Origin: Serpens gallinarum | GTDB lineage: Bacteria > Pseudomonadota > Gammaproteobacteria > Pseudomonadales > Pseudomonadaceae | Direction of reading: 5' to 3' | NCBI RefSeq assembly: GCF_014836765.1 | Contig: NZ_JACSQG010000001.1 | Span: forward strand, 368,896-432,895 | Length of the DNA stretch: 64,000 nt | Part shown: in pieces, positions 9,108-16,865 of the stretch | Position numbering within the stretch: position 1 is the stretch's first letter | Layout of the letters: every line of letters starts with the position of its first letter | Position numbers and translations under genes: made by a program | The notes under the pieces: model-generated | Told to the model about the DNA's origin: nothing | The model's database searches: none | Seen by the model: only the letters and a program-made list of their open reading frames with translations

Positions 9108-11066
9108 CTATCGGTCTAGCCTAATAGACTGCAACCCAAAGGCGAGCGGGCGCGTGTCGCTAGACATACCTAGTGAGTAAGGGGACGTCGGGGACGCGAA
9201 GTGGAAACCGAAGACAGTGTCGTTCAACGTTTCAAGAGGAATGGGGGTAGAAACTTCCAAGGTGGTTTCGGGCCAATTGACAGTTGCCTGCTGTATCAGG
9301 TTGCCGTTAACGAAGAACGACACCATTTGCTTGGGGTGCTGGTCATTTACGAAGACCCAACCTTGGAGGGTTACATTGACCGTACCAGGGACGTCCGGGA
9401 TGTTTACGTTAAGCTTGAGCGAGGCCGTTTCATTAACACTCCAAACGCCCCAGGACTCGGGAAATGACCAGCCTGAAAGTAGTTGGATCTCTCCCCCGGA
9501 ATGAAGCGACGCCTGCACGGTGAGTGGGAATGATGTCGAGCAGGTGAGACGGCCGGTCAGGTAGATGGTGTCATGTTCGGTTTTATGAAGGCGGGGTTGG
9601 CTGGTGGGCCGAGTATCGATCGGTATCAGTGTTCTGCCGGCGCCACACACCTCCTCCTGCGCGTCTTCCAGGGTCGGTTGTTGGGTGAGCACTCGAAGGA
9701 TGCTGCCTTGCGCACTGCGAAGCAGGACAGGGCTTTGTGAAGCGCCATCACTGCGTAGAACACGCTCACGGAAGATTTCCGGCAAGGGGTGGTAGAGATG
9801 AGGATTAACGCTCCAGAGCGGCAGTACCCATGGAGCGAGTTTGACGTAGGACGGGTGTTTCTTGGCATAGGCGCCACCACTGTATCCCAACAGCGCGATC
9901 TGCAGGCACACGGCGGGAATTACAGCGATCAACCATCCTTTCTTGGACGTCGCTCGGCCAAGCGTGATGCCCGTCCACACCAGTATTGGCATCCCTGCCC
10001 AGGCGGCATAGCGCAAGAAGACACTTTGCCCTGCGTTCCAGTTGGCCTGTGCCAGGGTGGGCAGCACCATGATCACGAAGGCGACTAACAGAAGGTCTTC
10101 CTGGCGAAGTCGGATACCTCGATCACGGCGGAGTCTGGCAAGAAGGGCCAATGGGAAGGACCACGCCAGCATAGGCATACCCACCGTCAGGCCCTGATTC
10201 AGGTCGAAGATAAACGACATTAGCCGGGATAGGTTGATATCCGAATAAGCAATGTAGTGGCCGCTTGCGGCGATAGGATTCAGTAGCTGGAACTGGTACA
10301 AGCTCCAGACATAGGGCACCAGTGTTAGGGATGCCGCGCAGGCGGTGTAGGCGAGCTTGCGAAGCGAGTCCTTGCTAATCCCGGTGTGCCGAAGCTCAAC
10401 AAGTTGAGCGAGGACCAGGGGGAAAATCAGGAAGCTGGCCGAAGGATTCTGGAACGACGCGATGGCTGCCAGTAGGGCCGCCGAACAGTATTGGCGACTG
10501 GCCGCTAGAACGGAGGCAATCAGCAGTAACGAGGCCGTGAAGACCTCTGGGTGTGTCCATTGGAAATAGAGCGTGGCGGTGGACAAGATAAAGCCACCGG
10601 CAATTAACCAGCGCACCGCCCTACCAAGACTGGAACGCAGCACGAGAAAACGGAGCGACCAGATAATCAGAAAGGCGTTGGTTATTTGAAAGGCCTGGAG
10701 TGTATCCAGGTCCAATGCCTTTAATAGCCAGTAGGCGGGTACGCATGCGAGCGAATACGCCCAAAAGTGCCAGGCGTACAGATTGCCATCTGTCCCCCGG
10801 AGCACCATGCCTGCTTGGGTATCTAATCCTGTTCGGTCAAATACAGTCTGGGCTACCTCATGGGTAATGGCCGGACTGAAGTGGTTCGCTAGGCCTTCCA
10901 GCATCGCAAGGTAATACTGACCATCGCCCGTCCGGATGGGGTTCATCATAAACGCCATCACAAGCAGAACAGTGCTGATGAGCAAGAGAGCAACAACGTC
11001 AGAGGACCGGGCTAACGTGAGATTGTTGAAGGGGCTCGCCGAGCGATCAATTAGCAGACTCCTCAT
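9108..11066 (-). CDS. GT-C-like membrane glycosyltransferase, unassigned
   Basis: A 652-residue integral membrane protein. About 10-12 hydrophobic segments fill residues 20-430, then a soluble, beta-rich C-terminal domain of about 200 residues. The first extracytoplasmic loop contains NPIRTGDGQYYL with Asp48, placed like the loop-1 acidic residue of GT-C polyprenyl-phosphate-sugar transferases such as ArnT and mycobacterial arabinosyltransferases; the latter also carry a C-terminal sugar-binding domain. Its start codon overlaps the stop of the SMR-type gene (ATGA), so the two are translationally coupled. Base composition is lower in GC than the flanks. Family placement is by architecture only; donor and acceptor are unknown. 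Confidence 0.6.
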   Translation of the reverse strand: MRSLLIDRSASPFNNLTLARSSDVVALLLISTVLLVMAFMMNPIRTGDGQYYLAMLEGLANHFSPAITHEVAQTVFDRTGLDTQAGMVLRGTDGNLYAWHFWAYSLACVPAYWLLKALDLDTLQAFQITNAFLIIWSLRFLVLRSSLGRAVRWLIAGGFILSTATLYFQWTHPEVFTASLLLIASVLAASRQYCSAALLAAIASFQNPSASFLIFPLVLAQLVELRHTGISKDSLRKLAYTACAASLTLVPYVWSLYQFQLLNPIAASGHYIAYSDINLSRLMSFIFDLNQGLTVGMPMLAWSFPLALLARLRRDRGIRLRQEDLLLVAFVIMVLPTLAQANWNAGQSVFLRYAAWAGMPILVWTGITLGRATSKKGWLIAVIPAVCLQIALLGYSGGAYAKKHPSYVKLAPWVLPLWSVNPHLYHPLPEIFRERVLRSDGASQSPVLLRSAQGSILRVLTQQPTLEDAQEEVCGAGRTLIPIDTRPTSQPRLHKTEHDTIYLTGRLTCSTSFPLTVQASLHSGGEIQLLSGWSFPESWGVWSVNETASLKLNVNIPDVPGTVNVTLQGWVFVNDQHPKQMVSFFVNGNLIQQATVNWPETTLEVSTPIPLETLNDTVFGFHFASPTSPYSLGMSSDTRPLAFGLQSIRLDR

Positions 11067-11416
11067 TGCAAAGCACCCTTGCTGACGAGTAGCAGCCCGA
11101 CGACGACGAGCCCCAGGCCTATCCAGGCTGTCATGCTGTATTTCTCATCAAAGAAGAAAATACCGCACACAATCAGCGCTGTTTGCGCTCCGAAAGTCAT
11201 CAGGGTATAGGCCTTACTGACAGGCAAGGTTTTCAACAGCGCGGCGTAAACCAGGAAGGCGAGTCCGTAAAAGAATACAGAGCCACCCAAGTGGAGCAGT
11301 GTCGACATGCTCAGGTGGCTGGCGTCGCCCTGAGTGGAAAACTTCTTGAGCAGGATGCTTGCCAGTGCGTTAGCAATGATGGCCATTATCAACAGGGTGA
11401 TCGACAAGGGACTCAT
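11063..11416 (-). CDS. SMR/ArnE-F-like small membrane transporter
   Basis: A 117-residue protein with four hydrophobic helices, the size and layout of small multidrug resistance/EamA half-transporters. Visible motifs are an N-terminal ANALASILLKKFS helix and the PVSKAYTLMTFGAQ loop, typical of ArnE/ArnF-like subunits that flip lipid-linked aminoarabinose. The ATG at 11416 follows CAGGAG at six bases and is preferred over the longer open frame. It lies between the HAD-UbiA gene (25-base gap) and the GT-C-like gene (4-base overlap). Its likely job is to move the lipid-linked sugar across the inner membrane; this is inferred from context. Confidence 0.7.
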   Translation of the reverse strand: MSPLSITLLIMAIIANALASILLKKFSTQGDASHLSMSTLLHLGGSVFFYGLAFLVYAALLKTLPVSKAYTLMTFGAQTALIVCGIFFFDEKYSMTAWIGLGLVVVGLLLVSKGALQ

Positions 11417-11441
11417 GTATGACTCCTGAAAGTTAATGGCG

Positions 11442-12869
11442 TTATACGGCCAGCCAAAACACACCTGCCAGGATCATTCCAGTCACGAGGCTGGTGCGAT
11501 CTCTCACGGCAAAGACGACCGGGTCATCGTGCACCTGACCGCGATGCGCAAGAATCCAGATGCGGCTGATCCAGAAGAGCATTAGCGGGCAGGCGAGCCA
11601 AATGATGTGTGGGTGGCTGTAGAGCAGGGCGGTGGTTGGCTCATTGATATACAGGGCCAGCACCATGACAGATAAGTAGCCTGAGGCGGCACCCAGTGCA
11701 CTGATTATTTCTAGATCACTGGCGTAATAACCGCGCCCACGTGTTCGGGTTGTGCTGCCCTTATTGCGTTCGGCCAAGAGTTCGGTATGCCGCTTGACCA
11801 GCGCCAGGCTGAGGAAAATGAACATGGAGAAGGCCAAGATCCACGACGTCAAGGCAATTTGGCAAGCAGCCGCTCCTGCAACGAGGCGTGTGGTGTAGAG
11901 CAGGGCTAGGGTGATGACATCCAGGCTCATCTGACGCTTCAGGAATAACGAATATGCCAGTGTGAGTAGGTAATAGCCCGCTAGAACCACTGCAAATGTC
12001 CAGGGCAGGAGAAGTATCGCGCCAGTGAAGGAGAGCGCGAGCAGCAGCGGAAATGCCACGAGTCCGCGTTGGATGGAGAGATCACCGGAAGCGAACGGAC
12101 GACGACGTTTACGGTGGTGGTGGCGATCGTCGGCCAAATCCAGAAGGTCGTTGAGAATATAGACACTGGAGGCGCATAGACCGAACAGCAGGAAGGCCAG
12201 TATGGAGTGTGATAAAAGCTCAAGATTGGTAATCTGATGCGAGGCTAGAAGCGGAACGATGATCAGCAAGTTCTTGAGCCACTGATGTAGGCGCAAGGCT
12301 CTAAGCCAATGGCGAATTCGAACTCTCGCCGGGGTAATTACTTGTTCAGTGTTGCCGTGAGCTTGGGCCTGCCGTACTAAACGGCTGTCTGGATGGCTGA
12401 CCACAACGGCAGAGTGGGCTGAACGCCAGACGACGAGATCATCCGCAGAATTGCCTATGTAATCAAATTGCCTTTCTCCAAAAGCATCAACCAACGTTCG
12501 CTGCTTATTTACAGCCGATAGGTTGCATTGTTCATCCGAAGCCAGCACGTCGTCGAACAGACCGAGATGCTCGGCAATGTTATGTGCCAACACCCGATGG
12601 CTTGCCGTTGCCAAGATAACGCGCCGGCCTTGTTTACGTACCGATTCAATAAGAGCAATAACATCTGGATTGTAGGGCAGAACGCTGACATCCAGATTGG
12701 TGGCTTGAGCAAGTTTGGACTTTAAATGTGCCTTCCCCTTCAATAACCACAGAAAGGGCCTGTAGAAGTACAAGGGGTACTGACGCAGATAGGCCAGTCC
12801 CGTTTCAAGTAACATGTCGCTGTTGAGGAGCGTTCCATCAAGATCAACAACCAGAGGACGGCTTAGCAT
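11442..12869 (-). CDS. HAD phosphatase-UbiA prenyltransferase fusion, DPPR-synthase-like
   Basis: A 475-residue two-domain protein. Residues 1-180 form a HAD hydrolase with the DxDGTL nucleophile motif (Asp9, Asp11). Residues 185-475 form a UbiA membrane domain with the motif N240-D241-x2-D244-x3-D248-R-x-H followed by K-x-x-R-P-x-A-x-G. That pattern resembles decaprenyl-phosphate phosphoribose synthase, which moves phosphoribose from PRPP to a polyprenyl phosphate. The HAD domain could remove the 5-phosphate from the product. The two downstream genes (flippase-like, GT-C-like) fit a lipid-linked pentose pathway. No DprE1/DprE2 epimerase is present in the window. Fusion and motifs are seen; the substrate is inferred. 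Confidence 0.7.
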   Translation of the reverse strand: MLSRPLVVDLDGTLLNSDMLLETGLAYLRQYPLYFYRPFLWLLKGKAHLKSKLAQATNLDVSVLPYNPDVIALIESVRKQGRRVILATASHRVLAHNIAEHLGLFDDVLASDEQCNLSAVNKQRTLVDAFGERQFDYIGNSADDLVVWRSAHSAVVVSHPDSRLVRQAQAHGNTEQVITPARVRIRHWLRALRLHQWLKNLLIIVPLLASHQITNLELLSHSILAFLLFGLCASSVYILNDLLDLADDRHHHRKRRRPFASGDLSIQRGLVAFPLLLALSFTGAILLLPWTFAVVLAGYYLLTLAYSLFLKRQMSLDVITLALLYTTRLVAGAAACQIALTSWILAFSMFIFLSLALVKRHTELLAERNKGSTTRTRGRGYYASDLEIISALGAASGYLSVMVLALYINEPTTALLYSHPHIIWLACPLMLFWISRIWILAHRGQVHDDPVVFAVRDRTSLVTGMILAGVFWLAV

Positions 12870-13159
12870 CGGTATGACATCATCCTAATGAAATACAAAA
12901 CCCGGGAGTATATGGAGCGGCCGAGCCGCTTTGGTAGTCGCGCTTGGAACGTGTGCTCCGGTGCACAATGTTGCTATTGAAATGTCCGAAAGCTCGGATT
13001 ATTTCCTGCATGTGCCTTGTTGAATTTCAGCTTGCAGGAGGATGGCGATCGGTCTAAGCGGCTGAATGCGGCGGCGGAGTCTCATTCAGAGGTTGATCCG
13101 TTGACTTCCAGTGCAACGGAGTAGCTACAAAACGAGACCCGGCCTTTCACAAGCGCGGC

Positions 13160-14437
13160 TTATCCGCGCGCAGCCTCCAGCGCCTGGCTCAGGTCGGCGA
13201 GGATGTCGTCGATATGCTCAATGCCGATGGACAGGCGCACCAGGTCGCGGGATACGCCGGCACGAGCCAATTCCTCGTCATTGAGCTGACGGTGGGTGGT
13301 GGACGCCGGGTGGCAAGCCAGGGACTTGGCGTCGCCAATATTTACCAGGCGCACCACCAACTTGAGTGCGTCGATAAAGCGTGCTGCAGCCTCGATGCCA
13401 CCTTGAATGCCGAAGGACAGGATCGCCGCCGGCTTGCCCGCGGTGTAACGCACCGCCAGTTCGTATTCCGGGTTGTCGGGCAGGCCGGCGTATTTCACCC
13501 AGCTAACCTGCGGATGCTGTTGAAGGTACTCGGCGACCTTGAGGGCGTTTTCGCAATGGCGCTCCATGCGCAACGCCAAGGTTTCCAGGCCCTGCAGGAT
13601 CAGGAAGGCGTTGAACGGCGACAGCGCGGCGCCCATGTTGCGCAACGGCACCACGCGGCAGCGACCAATGAACGCGGCCGGGCCGAACGCTTCGGTGTAG
13701 GTCACGCCGTGGTAGGACGGGTCCGGGGTGTTGAGCAGCGGAAAGCGTGCCTTGTTGTCGGCCCAGGGGAATTTGCCGGAGTCGACGACGATGCCGCCGA
13801 TGCTGGTGCCGTGGCCGCCAATGTATTTGGTCAGCGAGTGCACGACGATGTCAGCGCCGTGCTCAAACGGCCGGCAGAGGATTGGTGTGGCCACGGTGTT
13901 GTCGACGATCAGTGGCACGCCATGGCGGTGCGCGGCGTCGGCCAGCGCCTGCAGGTCGATGATGTTGCCGGCCGGGTTGCCGATGGATTCGCAGAACACC
14001 GCCTTGGTGTTGTCGTCGATCAGTGCTTCGAGGGCGGCGATATCGTCGTGGGGCGCGAAACGCACCTCGATGCCCTGACGCGGCAGGGTGTGGGCGAACA
14101 GGTTGTAGGTGCCGCCGTAGAGCTTGGCCACCGAGACGATGTTATCGCCCACGCCAGCAATGGTCTGGACCGCGTAGGTGATGGCCGCCATGCCCGAGGC
14201 TACCGCCAGCGCCGCCACGCCGCCCTCCAGCGCCGCCACGCGCTGCTCCAGCACGTCGGTGGTGGGGTTCATGATGCGCGTGTAAATGTTGCCGGCGACC
14301 TTGAGATCGAACAGATCTGCACCGTGCTGAGTGTCGTCGAAGGCGTAGGAGGTGGTCTGGTAGATCGGTACGGCCACGGCCTTGGTGGTTGGATCGGGGC
14401 TGTAACCGGCGTGGATGGCGAGGGTTTCGGCTTTCAT
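13160..14437 (-). CDS. metY: O-acetylhomoserine sulfhydrylase
   Basis: A 425-residue PLP enzyme of the Cys/Met metabolism family that makes homocysteine from O-acetyl- or O-succinylhomoserine and sulfide. The PLP lysine is Lys204 in [17 protein letters not shown], and the phosphate-binding Y-T-R-x-x-N-P-T segment and the substrate arginine region near the C terminus are present. A strong AAGGAG site precedes the ATG. It could instead be annotated as a generic gamma-synthase, but the length and the IGGHG motif favour MetY. The next gene is a TSUP exporter often linked to sulfur compounds. Confidence 0.93.
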   Translation of the reverse strand: MKAETLAIHAGYSPDPTTKAVAVPIYQTTSYAFDDTQHGADLFDLKVAGNIYTRIMNPTTDVLEQRVAALEGGVAALAVASGMAAITYAVQTIAGVGDNIVSVAKLYGGTYNLFAHTLPRQGIEVRFAPHDDIAALEALIDDNTKAVFCESIGNPAGNIIDLQALADAAHRHGVPLIVDNTVATPILCRPFEHGADIVVHSLTKYIGGHGTSIGGIVVDSGKFPWADNKARFPLLNTPDPSYHGVTYTEAFGPAAFIGRCRVVPLRNMGAALSPFNAFLILQGLETLALRMERHCENALKVAEYLQQHPQVSWVKYAGLPDNPEYELAVRYTAGKPAAILSFGIQGGIEAAARFIDALKLVVRLVNIGDAKSLACHPASTTHRQLNDEELARAGVSRDLVRLSIGIEHIDDILADLSQALEAARG

Positions 14438-14570
14438 GCGGACGCTCCTTGCGGCAGAGAGAAAGCGCCCAGCATGAGAAAACGTCCGCTATCGGTCAAT
14501 GGCTCAACGCAATAAACAGTCTGTTTGCTTAGAATCTTTTTGTAGGTGCCGTTACCGGTCCGGTTTTATC

Positions 14571-15545
14571 TCAGCTCAGCGCGCTGTAAATGTTGTAGGC
14601 GCTCATCAACGTGATGAGCACGCCGACGATGATCAACAGCGTGCGCGCCGGCAGCTTCTTGCACAGCAGCGCGGCAAAGGGCGCGGCGAACAGGCCACCG
14701 AACACCAGGCCGGCCACCATGGCCCAGGTATCGGGCTCACCGGCGAGCAGAATGAAGGATGCGGCGCTGGTGATGGTCAGGAAGAACTCGGCGAAGTTCA
14801 CCGAGCCAATGGTGGTTCGCGGGTCGCTGCCCGAGCCGATCAGGCTGCTGGTCACCACCGGCCCCCAGCCACCGCCGCCGGCGGCATCCACGAAGCCGCC
14901 AAACAGAGCCAGCTTGCCGACATGCCTAGGCTCCTTGCGTTGCACGATGTGGCGGTAGGCCTTGCTCAGGATGTACAGGCCCATCAGCAACAGATAGGCG
15001 GCAATGAAGGGCTTCATGACCGCGCCGTCGAACTGGGTAATCAGGACCGCGCCGAGAATCGCACCGATCATCCCGGGCAGCAGCAGGCGCAGGAACAGCG
15101 ACTTGTTGACGTTGCCCAATTTCACATGGGCAATGCCTGACAACCCGGTGGTGAACACTTCAGCAATATGCACGCTGGCACTGGCTGCTGCGGGACTGGC
15201 ACCAGTGGAGAGCAGAAAGGTGGTGGCGGTAATGCCATAGGCCATACCCAGCGCGCCATCAATCACCTGAGCCAGGAAACCAACGGCCACCGCGCTCCAG
15301 AACGCTGGGCTGTGCAGCACACGGTCAACGATGGCGAAGCCGTTGTCGAGGCCGTTGGCGAAGAACACCCGCCAGGCAAGAAAGAGCAGCAGGCCCAGCA
15401 GAATCAGCACGGCGCTCCACATGGCAGCGCGTAACACCGGGTGATTAGCCGGGTGGGCAATAAGGGCTTCGACGGGCGGCAGGCTCAAGGCTTCGTGTTC
15501 AGCATTTAGCGAACTTGGGCTGAGGTCCAGACTGCGGATTTTCAT
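14571..15545 (-). CDS. TSUP family (TauE/SafE) sulfur-compound exporter
   Basis: A 324-residue membrane protein with a soluble N-terminal extension of about 35 residues, then some eight hydrophobic segments. The TSUP signature is seen twice, as the repeats GALGMAYGITATTFLLSTG and GFVDAAGGGGWGPVVTSSL. The family exports sulfite, sulfoacetate or related anions. Its neighbourhood with metY suggests a sulfur role. The upstream 190 bases are AT-rich and divergent with the racemase gene. Confidence 0.88.
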   Translation of the reverse strand: MKIRSLDLSPSSLNAEHEALSLPPVEALIAHPANHPVLRAAMWSAVLILLGLLLFLAWRVFFANGLDNGFAIVDRVLHSPAFWSAVAVGFLAQVIDGALGMAYGITATTFLLSTGASPAAASASVHIAEVFTTGLSGIAHVKLGNVNKSLFLRLLLPGMIGAILGAVLITQFDGAVMKPFIAAYLLLMGLYILSKAYRHIVQRKEPRHVGKLALFGGFVDAAGGGGWGPVVTSSLIGSGSDPRTTIGSVNFAEFFLTITSAASFILLAGEPDTWAMVAGLVFGGLFAAPFAALLCKKLPARTLLIIVGVLITLMSAYNIYSALS

Positions 15546-15733
15546 GCGGGGCCTGACAGTGAGTTGTAGAACAGGCGCTGTATAGCGGCAAGGGACGGTA
15601 AAAGAATTTCCTTAGAGCGTCTAAGACTGTTTTGGAAGATTTATATGTCTTTAAGTTTGATTGTTCGGGTGAGTACGCGCATCGTGAGCGGCGCTGCGGC
15701 GCTACGCTTGATCCAAGGAAAGCGGAGGCGACC

Positions 15734-16426
15734 ATGAACTGTTTGGGCGTGCTGGGTGGCATGAGTTGGGAGTCAACGGTGAGTTATTACCGTTTGTTGA
15801 ACCAGGGCGTACGCGCGCGCCGTGGTGGGCTGCACTCGGCGCCCTTGCTGCTGCACTCGGTGGACTTTGCCGAAATCGCCGACTTGCAGAGTCGAGGTGA
15901 GTGGGACGAGGCGGGACGCCAACTCGCCGCTGCCGCCCTTGGGCTACAACACGCTGGAGCCACTGCGTTGCTGCTGGCTACCAACACCATGCACAAGGTC
16001 GCTCCGGCCATCGAAGCGGCGATTAAGGTGCCCTTGCTGCATATCGGCGATGCGGTCGGCGCAGCGCTGCAACAACGCGGGATCAAACGCGCCGCATTAC
16101 TCGGCACACGCTTCACCATGCAGGAAGATTTTTATCGCGAGCGCCTGACTCAACATTTCGGCGTCGAGGTGTTACTGCCCGATGCATTGACCATGGATGA
16201 AATCGATCGCAGCATTTTTGCAGAACTTTGTCGCGGCCAATTCATCGACTCAACCCGTGACTTCTACCTCGAAACCTTGGCGCAACTGCGCCAGGCGGGC
16301 GCGAAGGCAGCCATTCTCGGCTGCACCGAGATCGGGTTGTTACTGGAAGGTGTCGAAAGCCCGCTGGCGCTGATCGACAGCGCCGAGGAACACGTGGCGA
16401 TGGGGTTGGAGTGGGTGTTGGGGTAG
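15734..16426 (+). CDS. L-aspartate/glutamate-type amino-acid racemase, YgeA-like
   Basis: A 230-residue Asp/Glu racemase-family protein. It begins with the GVLGGMSWEST signature and aligns without gaps through its motifs to E. coli YgeA as I recall it. The first catalytic position is Thr83 (LATNTMHK) instead of the usual cysteine, while Cys197 (LGCTEIGLL) is kept. This Thr/Cys pair is the atypical active site described for the E. coli L-Asp/Glu-specific enzyme. GGAGG lies just before the ATG; the longer upstream frame is rejected. It is convergent with the T6SS immunity candidate, 22 bases away. Confidence 0.88.
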   Translation: MNCLGVLGGMSWESTVSYYRLLNQGVRARRGGLHSAPLLLHSVDFAEIADLQSRGEWDEAGRQLAAAALGLQHAGATALLLATNTMHKVAPAIEAAIKVPLLHIGDAVGAALQQRGIKRAALLGTRFTMQEDFYRERLTQHFGVEVLLPDALTMDEIDRSIFAELCRGQFIDSTRDFYLETLAQLRQAGAKAAILGCTEIGLLLEGVESPLALIDSAEEHVAMGLEWVLG

Positions 16427-16448
16427 TGGATCTGCGGCAGGGAAACGT

Positions 16449-16865
16449 TTAGGGGCACGCGTCAACCGAGTAGTTCAAGGCAATGAGGTCGCCGTCACGA
16501 GTATACCTAGTCAAAAGCAGAGATTTTCGCGCGTAATATGTTCCGATTTTGGATTTGTCAGTGAAACATATTATGTAATCCAAGATTCCATCGTTGTTTC
16601 CGTCTCGGGTTTCGGTTAGTTCTACCCTGTAGAGCCAGTCATCATTCTCTATTTCAAATTTCTTGTCGTCCAAATAAGAGGTTCGAAGCTTCAAACTAGG
16701 TAAGGTTTTTTGGCCGGTCTCTCGCATTTGAAAAAGTGAGTTTCTGAAGGTTGTTATATCGAGCTTTTCATAGATTTCTTCAAGTAAATTGGCTTGTGAT
16801 GCCTGAGTTGATTCTATGGATAAGGATAAAGATAGAAGCAGCGTTAAAAGTAGATGCACCTTCAT
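16449..16865 (-). CDS. Secreted protein, candidate immunity to the VgrG lysozyme tail
   Basis: A 138-residue protein with a Sec signal peptide (about residues 1-22) and a charged mature part, including an acidic DGNNDGILDYIICF segment and one further Cys near the C terminus. I do not recognise a family. Its start overlaps the vgrG stop by four bases (ATGA), so both are made together. An exported partner is what one expects to protect the periplasmic cell wall against a peptidoglycan-cleaving T6SS effector. The immunity role is inferred from position, coupling and export signal. The gene is AT-rich, like the vgrG tail. Confidence 0.6.
   Translation of the reverse strand: MKVHLLLTLLLSLSLSIESTQASQANLLEEIYEKLDITTFRNSLFQMRETGQKTLPSLKLRTSYLDDKKFEIENDDWLYRVELTETRDGNNDGILDYIICFTDKSKIGTYYARKSLLLTRYTRDGDLIALNYSVDACP

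Noticed and set aside
13214-14515. Long open frame opposite metY
   Set aside because: It is a shadow of metY in the third-position-GC frame; no family motifs, and metY itself is certain.
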